From NCEH01 sp002257205 (GTDB lineage Bacteria > Pseudomonadota > Alphaproteobacteria > Rhizobiales > Xanthobacteraceae): a stretch of DNA of 64,000 nucleotides. The stretch lies in assembly GCF_043195105.1 (NCBI RefSeq), contig NZ_JBAFWO010000002.1, one strand, 5' to 3'. Positions 23,540 to 32,308 of this stretch are shown here, in pieces; position 1 is the first letter of the stretch; each line of letters begins with the position of its first letter. The notes beneath the pieces were generated by a model, which was not told the DNA's origin, made no database searches, and saw nothing but the letters and a program-made list of their open reading frames with translations. The translations under genes were made by a program, and so were the position numbers.

Positions 23540-25216
23540 ATGAAGAAGCTGCTGTTCGTGATTCCGCCTTACTTCAACGCGGCGGACTATCTCGACAAGA
23601 CCCGCGCGGCGGTGCTGCCGGCCTTCACCATTCCCTATGGCATCCTCTCCATGGAAGCCTATCTCCGCGCCCAATGCGCGCGGCTCGAAGACCTGCGGCT
23701 GCTCGATCTGAACGTGACGCTGAAGCGCCTGGTGGAAGAGCGCGCCGTCGATGGCTACGAGGACGTCTTCCGCGCCGAACTGCATGCGGTGCTTGCGGAT
23801 TTCCAGCCGGACATCGTCGGCGTGTCGGCCCTGTTCAATTCCTCCTTCGGCTATATCCAGACCCTGGCGCAGGCAGTGAAGGCGTTTCGCCCGCAGATCC
23901 TCACGATTGCTGGCGGCGGCCTGCCCTCCGCCGCTTTCAAGCTGATGCTGGAGGCATGCCCGGACCTCGATGCCATCTGCAAGGGCGAAGGGGAATTGCC
24001 GCTCAAGGCATTGCTCGACGCGGACGATCCCGCGACGGTCCTCGCCGCGCACAAATCGTGGGTGACGCGGGACGGCGTGCAGGCGGGGAAGGTGCCCGCG
24101 CATAGCTTCATTGCCAATCTCGACGAGATACCGCAGATGAATTACGCGATGCTCGATCTGGATCATTACAACAATCGCGGCATCGACAAGAAATACACCG
24201 ACCAGCCCAAGCGCGAAATGGCGATCCACACCTCGCGCGGCTGCCCGTTCCTGTGCGTCTTCTGTTCAAACCCCTCCTTGCACGGACAGGACGTGCGCTT
24301 CATGTCGGTGGACCGCATCATCGCGGACGTGACGCGCATGCGGGACGAATTCGGCATGACGGTGCTGATGCTGGAGGATGATCATTTCTTCCACGACAAA
24401 GCGCGCGCGAAAACCTTGCTACGGGCCATGGCGGACCTTGGAATCCGCTGCGAGTTTCCGAACGGGGTCGCGGTCTATGCCATCGACGAGGAGGTGGCGG
24501 AGCTGTTTTCCAAGGCCGGAGTCTCGGCGGTGGCGCTGGCGGTCGAATCCGGGTCCGACCATGTGTTGAACCACATCATCAAGAAGCCGCTGAAGAAAAA
24601 GCTGATCCGCCCCGCCGTGGAGGCTTTGCGCAAGTTCGACGTGCGTTCGCATGTCTTCATCGTCACGGGCCTGCCCGGCGAGCAGGACGAACATCGCCAG
24701 GAAACCCTGGAGATGCTGATCGAAAACGGCTTCGACTGGGTGCACGTCTATCTTGCGATCCCGATTTTCGGCAGCCGCCTTTACGACATCTGCGTCGAGA
24801 AAGGCTATATCGAGAATACCGACAATGCGAACTTCGTGGCGACCCGATCGGTCATTCGCGCCCCCGGCGTCGATCCGGTGAAGCTGGAGGCCTATGCCTA
24901 CGAAACCCAGCTCAGGGTCAATTTCGTCGAAAACTACAATATCAAGATCGGCCGCTACGATCTGGCGCTGAACTACATGAAGAATGTCGTCGCCAAATAT
25001 GAGGACCACGCCTTCGGCCACCTCTATGTCGCGCTGTGTTATCGCGGGCTGGGCGATGCCGCGCAGGCCGCGTTCCATGCGGCCGCGGCGCGCGAGGTGT
25101 TCGCGCGCGATGCCTGGTGGCGAACGCTCGCGGAGCGCTATGGCGTGGATTATGAATCGCTGCTCGCGGCGCTCGCCGCCATCGCGCCGCCGGTTGCCGC
25201 CTTGTCCGCCGCCTGA
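23540..25216 (+). CDS. B12-type radical SAM protein with C-terminal helical extension
   Basis: Iron-sulfur/S-adenosylmethionine enzyme of 558 residues. Residues 1-190 form a Rossmann B12-binding-like domain (KLLFVIPPYF, PDIVGVSALFNSSFGY, CKGEGELPL), but the DxHxxG cobalamin motif is absent. The cluster motif CPFLCVFC (Cys 235, 239, 242) begins the radical SAM barrel, with LMLEDDHFFHDKARA and VESGSDHVLNHIIKKPL further on. The last 110 residues look like TPR-type helices (YDLALNYMKNVVAKYEDHAFGHLYVALCYRGLGDAAQAA). An in-frame TTG at 23534 is an alternative start. No substrate gene lies beside it; methyltransferase or ring-forming chemistry on an unknown molecule is only a guess. Confidence 0.88.
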   Translation: MKKLLFVIPPYFNAADYLDKTRAAVLPAFTIPYGILSMEAYLRAQCARLEDLRLLDLNVTLKRLVEERAVDGYEDVFRAELHAVLADFQPDIVGVSALFNSSFGYIQTLAQAVKAFRPQILTIAGGGLPSAAFKLMLEACPDLDAICKGEGELPLKALLDADDPATVLAAHKSWVTRDGVQAGKVPAHSFIANLDEIPQMNYAMLDLDHYNNRGIDKKYTDQPKREMAIHTSRGCPFLCVFCSNPSLHGQDVRFMSVDRIIADVTRMRDEFGMTVLMLEDDHFFHDKARAKTLLRAMADLGIRCEFPNGVAVYAIDEEVAELFSKAGVSAVALAVESGSDHVLNHIIKKPLKKKLIRPAVEALRKFDVRSHVFIVTGLPGEQDEHRQETLEMLIENGFDWVHVYLAIPIFGSRLYDICVEKGYIENTDNANFVATRSVIRAPGVDPVKLEAYAYETQLRVNFVENYNIKIGRYDLALNYMKNVVAKYEDHAFGHLYVALCYRGLGDAAQAAFHAAAAREVFARDAWWRTLAERYGVDYESLLAALAAIAPPVAALSAA

Positions 25217-25300
25217 GCGACAGCGCGCCGCCGCACCTGACGCCGGCGCGCTTCAGCCATTGCGGCCTTCGGCGCGACAGGTCTTTAGCGCGACAGGTCT

Positions 25301-25690
25301 TTAGCGACGTCCGCCATTGTCGATCGAGGGATCAATGCAGGTGTAGCCGACGAAGCATTGCTTGACGTCCCGCGTCGGTACGAAGGCGGGCTTGGTGACT
25401 TCGGAATAATTGCAGAACGAGCGGTCGCGCACATAGCGGTCATAGGTCAGCCCGCCGGTGCCGAGCACCGTGCCGCCCGCCTTGGTGACGAAGCTCAAAG
25501 CCTGCGCGCAGGTCATGGTCACGCTGGAAGGGCCGTTGGGATAGGCGCTTTGCGCCATCGCCGTGCCGGAGCCGGTGAGCGCGCCGGCCAGCGCAAATCC
25601 GGCCACCATTGCCAAGCCGGCGAGCACCGGGCGGGCGCTATGGCGGGCCTGGGCATTTGCGTTGCCGGTCAAGCTGCGGAAGATTGTCAT
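25301..25690 (-). CDS. small exported four-cysteine protein
   Basis: A 129-residue protein with AAGGA 8 bases before the ATG at 25688-25690. It has a signal peptide (ARPVLAGLAMVAGFALAGALTGSGTAMAQS) and a mature part of about 80 residues with four cysteines (SVTMTCAQAL, DRSFCNYSEV, VKQCFVGYTC), which could form two disulfides. I recall similar unnamed periplasmic proteins in Hyphomicrobiales but know no function. It is divergent from the metallo-hydrolase gene. Confidence 0.75.
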   Translation of the reverse strand: MTIFRSLTGNANAQARHSARPVLAGLAMVAGFALAGALTGSGTAMAQSAYPNGPSSVTMTCAQALSFVTKAGGTVLGTGGLTYDRYVRDRSFCNYSEVTKPAFVPTRDVKQCFVGYTCIDPSIDNGGRR

Positions 25691-25766
25691 GCGACTCGTC
25701 CTTGCGAACCCCAACTCCGGCGCGACATTACTCCGCGATGCGCCCGCCAGCCTGCGAAAAATATCC

Positions 25767-26678
25767 ATGAGCGATGACATTGAGTTTAACCGGCGCTTCG
25801 ATGTGCCGCCCGGACAGGTGGAACAGGTGGCGCCCAACGTGCGCCGCATCGTGGCGCCCAATCCCTCGCCCTTCACCTTCACCGGCACCTGCACCTATAT
25901 CGTCGGGCGCGGCAATGTGGCGATCCTCGATCCCGGTCCCGACGATGCCGCCCATATCGCTGCGGTGCTGGATGCGGTGCGCGACGAGAATGTGAGCCAC
26001 ATCGTTATCACCCACACCCATCGCGATCATTCCCCCGCCGCGCCGGCGGTGCAGGCGGCGACCGGCGCGCGCACGGTGGGGGAAGGGCCGCATCGCCCGG
26101 CCCGTCCCCTGTTCATCGGCGAGATCAACCCCATGGATGCGAGCGCCGACACCGATTTCGTGCCCGACATCGTGCTTGCCGACGGGGATGTGCTCACCGG
26201 CAGCGGATGGACGCTGGAGGCGATCACCACGCCCGGCCATTGCGCCAACCATCTCGCCTTCGCCCTGCACGAGGACGCATTGGTGTTCTCCGGCGACCAT
26301 GTGATGGGCTGGGCGACCTCCATCGTCGCGCCGCCCGATGGGTCCATGGGCGATTATGTGCATTCGCTGGAGAAGCTGGCCCAGCGCAGCGAGACGCTCT
26401 ATCTGCCCGGCCACGGCCCGGCGGTAAACGATGCGCCCGCCTTCGTGCGCGATTATCTCAACCATCGCCATGCCCGCGAGGCGGCGATCCTGCGCGGCTT
26501 GGAGCGCACCTCCACCATTCCCGAACTGGTGCGCGGCATCTATATCGGCCTCGATCCCCGCCTGTTCGGCGCCGCCTCGCTCACCGTGCTCGCCCATCTG
26601 GAACATCTGGTGGAGAAGCGGCAGGTCGAGACCGAGGGCGCACCCTCCATCACCGGGGATTATCGCATCGCGCGCTGA
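25767..26678 (+). CDS. metallo-beta-lactamase fold hydrolase (LACTB2-like)
   Basis: A zinc hydrolase of 303 residues with the motif HTHRDHSPAAPAV (HxHxDH, the zinc ligands), ITTPGHCANHLAF (third His), LVFSGDHVMGWATS (bridging Asp) and YLPGHGPAV. A C-terminal winged-helix-like region (HAREAAILRGLERTSTIPELVRGIY, LEHLVEKRQVETEG) is typical of the LACTB2/RNase-like subgroup. Probably cytoplasmic; substrate unknown, possibly RNA or a thioester. The ATG at 25767 has no strong ribosome binding site. Its 3' end overlaps the convergent membrane-protein gene by 19 bases. Confidence 0.88.
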   Translation: MSDDIEFNRRFDVPPGQVEQVAPNVRRIVAPNPSPFTFTGTCTYIVGRGNVAILDPGPDDAAHIAAVLDAVRDENVSHIVITHTHRDHSPAAPAVQAATGARTVGEGPHRPARPLFIGEINPMDASADTDFVPDIVLADGDVLTGSGWTLEAITTPGHCANHLAFALHEDALVFSGDHVMGWATSIVAPPDGSMGDYVHSLEKLAQRSETLYLPGHGPAVNDAPAFVRDYLNHRHAREAAILRGLERTSTIPELVRGIYIGLDPRLFGAASLTVLAHLEHLVEKRQVETEGAPSITGDYRIAR

Positions 26679-27025
26679 GGCGGGTCCGGCGTTTCGGCAT
26701 CGGCATGGCGGTTCGCCATGCCGTCCGGGCTCGATGCTGCCGGGCGCACATGCAGATTGTAGCTGCCGGTGCGCTCGGGAGGAGCAGTTGCCTGTGGATC
26801 GTGGGCACCGCTTGCCGCTTCGTCATATCCCCGGCGACTGGAAATGAAGAGCAATGCCATCAGCCCGCAGCCGAGGAGCAAGGTGAGGACGACGCCGAGC
26901 ACCATGGGAATATAATCGGTCGCCTGCATGGGCGCGTTCGCGCCGGCCTCCCAGCCCACCACCATCCACCACAGAGCGAGCCCGAGTATCCCGAACAAGG
27001 GCAGCACGAGCAGCACGCGCTTCAT
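26660..27025 (-). CDS. small membrane protein, two transmembrane helices
   Basis: A 121-residue ORF starting at the ATG 27023-27025, with AGGAG 8 bases upstream. The hydrophobic segments are VLLVLPLFGILGLALWWMVVGW and YIPMVLGVVLTLLLGCGLMALLFIS. They are followed by a hydrophilic, probably disordered cytoplasmic tail of about 50 residues. No family recognised. It is divergent from the SRAP gene with about 80 bases between starts. Confidence 0.65.
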   Translation of the reverse strand: MKRVLLVLPLFGILGLALWWMVVGWEAGANAPMQATDYIPMVLGVVLTLLLGCGLMALLFISSRRGYDEAASGAHDPQATAPPERTGSYNLHVRPAASSPDGMANRHADAETPDPPQRAMR

Positions 27026-27105
27026 GGGCATTTCTCCTGTGGGCCGGTCCGCGAAGGCCGCGTGCCGGCCTTCTCCCGCGCGGCGTGGTGCGGCACGGTG
27101 CATCC

Positions 27106-27783
27106 ATGTGCGGACGCTTCATCCAAAGCTACGGGCCAGTCTATTACATGGAGCGCCTTGGCCTTGAGTCCAAGAACATGCCCCTGCCCAACGCGCCGGC
27201 GCGCTTCAACGCCGCGCCGACCCAGGATCTGCTGGTCATCCGGCGCAATCCTGAAACGGCGCGCGCGGAAATCGGCCTGCTGCGCTGGGGGCTGGTGCCC
27301 TCGTTCGCCAAGGACATGAAGGGCGCGAGCGCGCTCATCAATGCCCGCAGCGAGACCGTGGCGGAGAAGCAAAGCTTCCGGGCCGCCTGGCGGAAGCCGC
27401 GCCGCTGCGTCATCCCCATCGACGGCTTCTACGAATGGCAGCGCACGGCCACGGGCCACCAGCCTTTTCTCATCGCCTTGCGCAGCCGCCAGCCCATGGC
27501 GCTCGCAGGTTTATGGGAGGGGTGGAAGGATCCGGCCTCGGGCGAATGGGTGCGCACCTTCACCATTCTCACCTGCGCCGCGAACCCGCTTCTGGCGCCG
27601 CTGCACGACCGCATGCCGGTGATCCTCGATCCGGCGGACATCGCGCGCTGGCTGGCGGATCCTGCGCCGTTCGATCTGATGAAGCCCTATCCGGCAGCGG
27701 CGATGGAGATGTGGGCGGTCTCCGCCCGAGTCAATTCGGTGCGCAACGAGGGCGAGGACCTCGCGCTCCCGGTCGCGGTCTGA
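27106..27783 (+). CDS. SOS response-associated peptidase / abasic-site crosslinking protein (SRAP, YedK/HMCES)
   Basis: Senses abasic sites in single-stranded DNA by forming a covalent link through the N-terminal Cys. The 225-residue protein starts MCGRF, so after Met removal Cys2 becomes the nucleophile. Other active-site elements are present: Asn in INARSET, Glu in IDGFYEWQR, and His in LHDRMPVIL. An upstream in-frame start would bury Cys2 and is rejected. No LexA site was identified. Confidence 0.93.
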   Translation: MCGRFIQSYGPVYYMERLGLESKNMPLPNAPARFNAAPTQDLLVIRRNPETARAEIGLLRWGLVPSFAKDMKGASALINARSETVAEKQSFRAAWRKPRRCVIPIDGFYEWQRTATGHQPFLIALRSRQPMALAGLWEGWKDPASGEWVRTFTILTCAANPLLAPLHDRMPVILDPADIARWLADPAPFDLMKPYPAAAMEMWAVSARVNSVRNEGEDLALPVAV

Positions 27784-27801
27784 GCCCGTACGCGCCCGGC
27801 C

Positions 27802-28587
27802 TTATTGCCGCTTCTTGCGGCGCTCGGCGGAAATATCGGCCAGAAGGCTGGAAATGCGCCAGGAATTCTCGCCCAAATCATGCACGCCGAAACGCGACAT
27901 GGAGCGGATGTCGATACGCGCGCCCCGCGCGGTCGGCCGCACGCGGATGACCACGTCGTTGCGCAGGCCGAGCAGCGGGGTCATGGCCACCGCCTCGATC
28001 TGCCCGTCGCGCAGGCCGCCGCGCGGCGGCACCGCGTCGAGCACCCGCCAGCGCCGCTTCTGCACCAAAGCGAGCATGGTGTTGAAGGCTTCCTCCGGCG
28101 TCGCGTCGAGGTCGATGGGCTTGATGCCCGGATAGGCGGAGCGCTGCATTGCCGCCACATCCTCGCCCGGATAAATGGCCGGATTTGCGGCGCGCGGGCG
28201 TGCGAAGCCCATGGCGCGGAAATAGGGCGGGTCTTCCATGTCGGTGGAAAGATCGGTGAGCGGCGGCAGCATCACGCCGCGCGCCAGCACGGCGGCCGGC
28301 CCCGCCAGCACGAACAGCGCGATCGCCAGCGCGCCGATGGCCTTGCCGAGTCCGCGCCATCCGCTTTCCCAGATGGAAATGCACGCCGCAACCGCGACCA
28401 GCGCGCCGACCACCGCAAGGCCGAGCCCGGCGCCCACGGTGGCCATGGCGGGTTCGAAGTCCAGCAGATTGGCGCGATAGAGCACGGAGGCCAGCGCAAT
28501 CACCGGGATGGCGAACAGGGCGAGCCGCAGGCTCCAGGATGCGAGGGCGGAAGATCGCTCCTCCACATAGAGCTGGCGCTTGATCAT
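27802..28587 (-). CDS. DUF1499 family membrane protein
   Basis: A 261-residue protein with three hydrophobic N-terminal helices (SLRLALFAIPVIALASVLY, VGAGLGLAVVGALVAVAACISIW, IGALAIALFVLAGPAAVLA) and a soluble C-terminal DUF1499 domain (KPIDLDATPEEAFNTMLALVQKRRWRVLD, VVIRVRPTARGARIDIRSMSRFGVHDLGEN). Function unknown; the domain occurs widely in alphaproteobacteria and plastids. Convergent with the SRAP gene, 18 bases apart. Confidence 0.85.
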   Translation of the reverse strand: MIKRQLYVEERSSALASWSLRLALFAIPVIALASVLYRANLLDFEPAMATVGAGLGLAVVGALVAVAACISIWESGWRGLGKAIGALAIALFVLAGPAAVLARGVMLPPLTDLSTDMEDPPYFRAMGFARPRAANPAIYPGEDVAAMQRSAYPGIKPIDLDATPEEAFNTMLALVQKRRWRVLDAVPPRGGLRDGQIEAVAMTPLLGLRNDVVIRVRPTARGARIDIRSMSRFGVHDLGENSWRISSLLADISAERRKKRQ

Positions 28588-28687
28588 GGCTGTCGCGTCG
28601 GTGTCCCAGGAGGCGCTGTTCGGAGTGCCCGGCGCCGCATCACGCCGATCTATGCCCGCTTTTCATGTGCGTTTCCAGCGCCGGCTG

Positions 28688-29392
28688 TCACGCGTCCAGA
28701 AGGCGGGCCGGCAAATCGGCGATGGAATCCACCACCAGATCGGCCGCGCCATAGAGATGCTCCACCGGCGCCGGTCCGGTGCGGACCAGGATGAAGCGGG
28801 CACCGGCACTGCGCGCGGCGGTAAAATCGTGCTCGCTGTCGCCCACCACCGCCATGGCGTGGGGATCGAGCGCGAGGCTTCGCGCCAACGCGCTCACCAT
28901 GCCGGGACCGGGCTTGGAGCCGAAGCCGGAATCATAGCCGTGGATCGCCTCCAGATACGGCATGAGGCCCAGCGCCTCGGCCTGGGTGCGGGCGTTGGAT
29001 TCCGCGTCATTGGTGACGATGGCGAGCTTGAGCCCACCCTGGTGCAGGCGCTGAAGCACCTGATCCGGCGCGCCGATCGGGGTGAGATGAATGAGACCGG
29101 CCTCGCGGAACAGGCGATCGATGAGGTGCAGGAAGTCCTCATCCGCCGGCCGCGCCAGGGTCTGCGCCCAGAGCGGCCCGTAATGGGCCGAGGAGCCGGC
29201 GACCAAAGGCGAGGATGGCAGGAAGCGCTCCTCGCCCGGCAGATATTCGCTGATCGCCTCCAGCCGCGCCAGGGCGGCGGCATTTCCGGCCGCAAGCGTG
29301 CGCATGACGGAGCCGGCGGACGGGCCCCAGGTCCGGTCGAAATCCACCAATGTGCCGTCCTTGTCGAATAAAACCGCCTTCAGGTCGCGCAT
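28688..29392 (-). CDS. HAD family phosphatase (phosphoglycolate phosphatase-like)
   Basis: A cytoplasmic phosphatase of 234 residues. It has motif I LKAVLFDKDGTLVDFD (nucleophile and acid Asp residues), motif II LAIVTNDAESNART, motif III Lys (GFGSKPGPGM) and motif IV AVVGDSEHDFTAARSAG. The cap domain is helical, as in the Gph group. The start follows GGAGG by 4 bases; a longer GTG-started frame is not supported. Substrate unproven; 2-phosphoglycolate or a similar small phosphate is plausible. Confidence 0.88.
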   Translation of the reverse strand: MRDLKAVLFDKDGTLVDFDRTWGPSAGSVMRTLAAGNAAALARLEAISEYLPGEERFLPSSPLVAGSSAHYGPLWAQTLARPADEDFLHLIDRLFREAGLIHLTPIGAPDQVLQRLHQGGLKLAIVTNDAESNARTQAEALGLMPYLEAIHGYDSGFGSKPGPGMVSALARSLALDPHAMAVVGDSEHDFTAARSAGARFILVRTGPAPVEHLYGAADLVVDSIADLPARLLDA

Positions 29393-29619
29393 GGGGCCTC
29401 CGCACAAGGAGAAAATAGGGAAAGCGCCCGATGCGGCGCGAACAGTTTCATGTGTTGTGGAAGCCGGAACGAAGAAACACAAGGCGCGCACTCAGCTTCA
29501 CCTTGGCTGCGCGTGTATGGTGTGGATAGGCGTTCACATCATGAAGCCATCTGCCTATGATCGCGCCGATGAGACTGCGATCCCCGCTTCCCTGGTCGCC
29601 ACCCGCGCGGTGGACCGCC

Positions 29620-31017
29620 ATGCCCCATCGCATCGCGCGGGGTCGCCGCCTCAAGGCGCATGCGGGCCTGTGGCTCGCGCTTTTGCTCGCGGCCGCCGCA
29701 CCCGTGCTCATGCCGCAGCCCACGCAGGCCGCAACCAGCGCCGCGCCGCGCCCGCCCGCCTCCCTGCCGGTTGGAAAGCCGCGCATTCCCCTCGCCAAGG
29801 TGCCCTTGCCGACGCCGCGCCCCGATATTCTGGATGCGGAGATCGAGGCCGAGGACGCGGCGGAGGCCGAATCGCAACCCGCCGAGGCGCAGCCGGCTCC
29901 TGCGGCCTTTGCTTTTCCGCCGTTTGCCGCGCTGGCGCCCGCGCCCGCCTTCGCCGCGCCGCCGGCTCCGGCTCCGGAAGTCGCCGAGGCGGCGCCATCG
30001 ACCGCGCCTTTGCCGCGCCTTGCCAATGTTCCCATGCCCCGGGCACGCGAACCCTTGCCGGGCGAGGAGGACGCGGAGCCCGCGGCCGAGGACAAGCCGG
30101 CTCCGGCGTTGGTCTCCCCGCCGCCGCCGAGTGGATCGGCCGCGCCCGGCGCGCCGCCGGCTTCCGGTGCGCCCGCCGAGGTGGTCGCGCCGGGAAACTT
30201 GCCCGCCTTATGCGCGGCGCTGGTGGATCAGCAGGCCCTGGTGGCGACCCCGGCGCCGCCGGTCGCGATCAAGCCCGGCTGCGCGCTGCCGGCGCCGGTG
30301 CATGTCACGGCGGTGCGGCTGGCGGACGGCCATCTCGTGACCCTGTCGCCCGCCGCGATCCTCCAGTGCGAGATGGCGGCGGCGGTGACGCAATGGATCC
30401 GCGATGATCTCGGCCCGGCGGTGGCGACGCTCGGCACCCGGATGGAGACCTTCAAGGTCGCCGCCTCCTACGACTGCCGCCCGCGCAACCGCATCAAGGG
30501 TGCCAAGATGAGCGAGCACGGGCAGGGCAATGCGATCGACTTCGGCGGCTTCGAGACCGCCGACAAGCGGGTGATCGAGGTGAAGAACGGCGGGTTTCCC
30601 ATTGCCCTGCAGGAACGCATCAAGGCGGATGCCTGTACCCGCTTCTCCACCGTGCTCGGCCCGGGATCGGACGGCTATCACGAGGATCATATCCACGTGG
30701 ACATCGCCAAGCGCCGGCTCGACATCAAGCTGTGTCGCTGGATCATCAAGACGCCGGCACCGGCCGTGATCGCGACGCGCGATGCTGGCAAGGACGCCAC
30801 CGGCAAGGACGCCACCGGCAAGGACGCTACCGGCAAGGATGGGGCCGCCGCGCCGGAGGAAGCGGAGGCGCAGGAAGCATCGCCGGCGGCGTCACGCGCG
30901 CCGGGAGACAGCGGCGCGGCGACGATGCGGGACAAGGTCCCGCTTCCCCTGAAGCGGCCGCAGATCAAGCCCGGCCCAAAGGCTGCCGGCGACGGCGGGA
31001 AATCGCCCGGAGGCTGA
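29620..31017 (+). CDS. extensin-like family protein (putative peptidoglycan-active metallopeptidase fold)
   Basis: An exported protein with three parts. There is a signal-like N-terminus (HAGLWLALLLAAAAPVLMPQPTQA) and about 150 residues of Pro/Ala-rich linker. The extensin-like C domain has MSEHGQGNAIDFGGF and GYHEDHIHVDIAKRR, whose SxHxxGxAxD and HxHxD pattern resembles zinc D,D-peptidases of the VanY/MepA fold. The tail contains three perfect or near-perfect 15-base repeats encoding GKDAT (30787-30831). The chosen ATG at 29620 puts the signal peptide near the N-terminus; 29557 is an alternative. Probable periplasmic role in cell-wall remodelling, shared with the L,D-transpeptidase nearby. 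Confidence 0.82.
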   Translation: MPHRIARGRRLKAHAGLWLALLLAAAAPVLMPQPTQAATSAAPRPPASLPVGKPRIPLAKVPLPTPRPDILDAEIEAEDAAEAESQPAEAQPAPAAFAFPPFAALAPAPAFAAPPAPAPEVAEAAPSTAPLPRLANVPMPRAREPLPGEEDAEPAAEDKPAPALVSPPPPSGSAAPGAPPASGAPAEVVAPGNLPALCAALVDQQALVATPAPPVAIKPGCALPAPVHVTAVRLADGHLVTLSPAAILQCEMAAAVTQWIRDDLGPAVATLGTRMETFKVAASYDCRPRNRIKGAKMSEHGQGNAIDFGGFETADKRVIEVKNGGFPIALQERIKADACTRFSTVLGPGSDGYHEDHIHVDIAKRRLDIKLCRWIIKTPAPAVIATRDAGKDATGKDATGKDATGKDGAAAPEEAEAQEASPAASRAPGDSGAATMRDKVPLPLKRPQIKPGPKAAGDGGKSPGG

Positions 31018-31320
31018 ACCGAGGCCGGATGTCGCGCATCCGCGAGATATTCCGTGGGGTAAATTCTACCGACGATTCCGCGCCGTTAATCGAAGCGGCT
31101 TGTGTGCCTCTGCTCGCATCTTCCGGTGGTCCCGGGTTGCGGCCGTCCCGTCGCGCGGCAGCCGACGCGGGCTGTCCGGCGCGATCAGCCATCGGCATTG
31201 GCCGGATGCGCCTGCATTTGCGGGCAGCCGGAATGCGCGGAGCGCGATCCGATCCTCGGGCGCCACGGCTTGGGCCAAGGCGTCGGGGCCAAGGCATGGG
31301 GGCCAAGGCATGGGAAACGA
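31018..31320. other. intergenic region with short GGGGCCAAGGCATGG repeats
   Basis: No gene is supported in the 376 bases between the convergent extensin-like and L,D-transpeptidase genes. At 31271-31314 there are three imperfect copies of a 14-17 base unit (gggccaaggc, ggggccaaggcatgg twice), followed by a bidirectional terminator. Confidence 0.6.
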
Positions 31321-31354
31321 AAAAAGCCGCCGTGCAAGAGCGCGGCGGCTTTTT
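31321..31354. terminator. bidirectional intrinsic terminator
   Basis: Stem AAAAAGCCGCCG / CGGCGGCTTTTT (12 bp, loop TGCAAGAGCG) between convergent genes. It ends both the extensin-like and L,D-transpeptidase transcripts. Confidence 0.88.
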
Positions 31355-31393
31355 CAGCGGTCCTTTTTCAACGGTCCGTAGCGAAGGCGGGGC

Positions 31394-31996
31394 TCAGAGC
31401 ACCACGACTTGCGCGCCGACCGGGACGCGATTGTAGAGGTCGATCACGTCCTCATTGAGCATGCGAATGCAGCCCGAGGAGATGGCCTGGCCCAGCAATT
31501 CCGGCTGGTTGGTGCCGTGGATGCGGAACAGCGTGTCCTTCTGGCCCTGGTAGAGATACAGCGCGCGAGCGCCCATCGGATTATGCGGGCCGGGGCCCAC
31601 ATAGGCCGGGAGGCCGGCAATGCGCTGGTGGATCTCCGGGGTCGGGGTCCAGCTCGGCCATTCGGCCTTGCGGCCCACCTTGGCGTCGCCGCGGAAAGCC
31701 AGGCTCTCCTCGCCCACCGTCACGCCGTAGCGAATGGCCTGGCCATTGCCCTCGACGAAATAGAGCAGCTTCTTGTCGGTATCGATGACGATTGTCCCCG
31801 GCTTCTCCTTGCCGGTGTACTCGACAATCTGTCGTGCAAACATCCCCTCGGGCTTCACCTTCGGATAGGGCGCCTGCGCGAGCAATTGCTTGTCTCGCGG
31901 CTTGAGCGACGATTCCGGAGCGGGCTGAGGCGTGGAAGCCATGCAGCCACCTAATAGAAGTCCAAGCAGAACAGCCGCGACCGCCCGCTTCGCCAT
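31394..31996 (-). CDS. L,D-transpeptidase lipoprotein (YkuD domain)
   Basis: Forms 3-3 cross-links in peptidoglycan or attaches proteins to it. The 200-residue precursor has a lipoprotein signal with lipobox LLGGC (Cys18), so it is lipid-anchored. The YkuD domain carries H160 (RIHGTN) and the catalytic SSGCIRM with Cys176, plus GPGPHNPMGARALYLY. Beta-lactam-insensitive cross-linking is the known family role. The start at 31994-31996 follows GAGG; the longer frame is rejected because it would bury the signal peptide. Confidence 0.92.
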   Translation of the reverse strand: MAKRAVAAVLLGLLLGGCMASTPQPAPESSLKPRDKQLLAQAPYPKVKPEGMFARQIVEYTGKEKPGTIVIDTDKKLLYFVEGNGQAIRYGVTVGEESLAFRGDAKVGRKAEWPSWTPTPEIHQRIAGLPAYVGPGPHNPMGARALYLYQGQKDTLFRIHGTNQPELLGQAISSGCIRMLNEDVIDLYNRVPVGAQVVVL

Positions 31997-32308
31997 GACC
32001 GCCTCATACCAAAATAGGGTGAACAGATTCGTTTCGTAGAAATGGATTACCCGAACCCTGCCACGCCTTGAAGAGGCCACGAACTCGCCACGCCGCAGCG
32101 CAGAAAAACGTGGCAAAAATGTCTCAGTGTCTCACCTTTCGTCACCCGTTAAGACCGTGTTGAAAGGCCTGCGCAATGCTCTCGCACTAAGACCTCTGCA
32201 ATGTCGCAGCTCCTGCACAGTTTCGACGCAGTTGCCCACCATCTGTCAGTGGTCTTCACACCCAGGGGCATCTGTTTTAGGCAGATGCCATCGTTAGGAG
32301 AGAGTACG
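31997..32308. other. divergent intergenic region with a leader hairpin
   Basis: 312 bases between the L,D-transpeptidase and the small ORF. The clearest structure is a perfect 8-bp hairpin GGCATCTG / CAGATGCC (32267-32274 with 32282-32289, loop TTTTAGG) ending 20 bases before the small ORF's ATG. It would lie in that gene's leader. No other gene supported. Confidence 0.5.
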
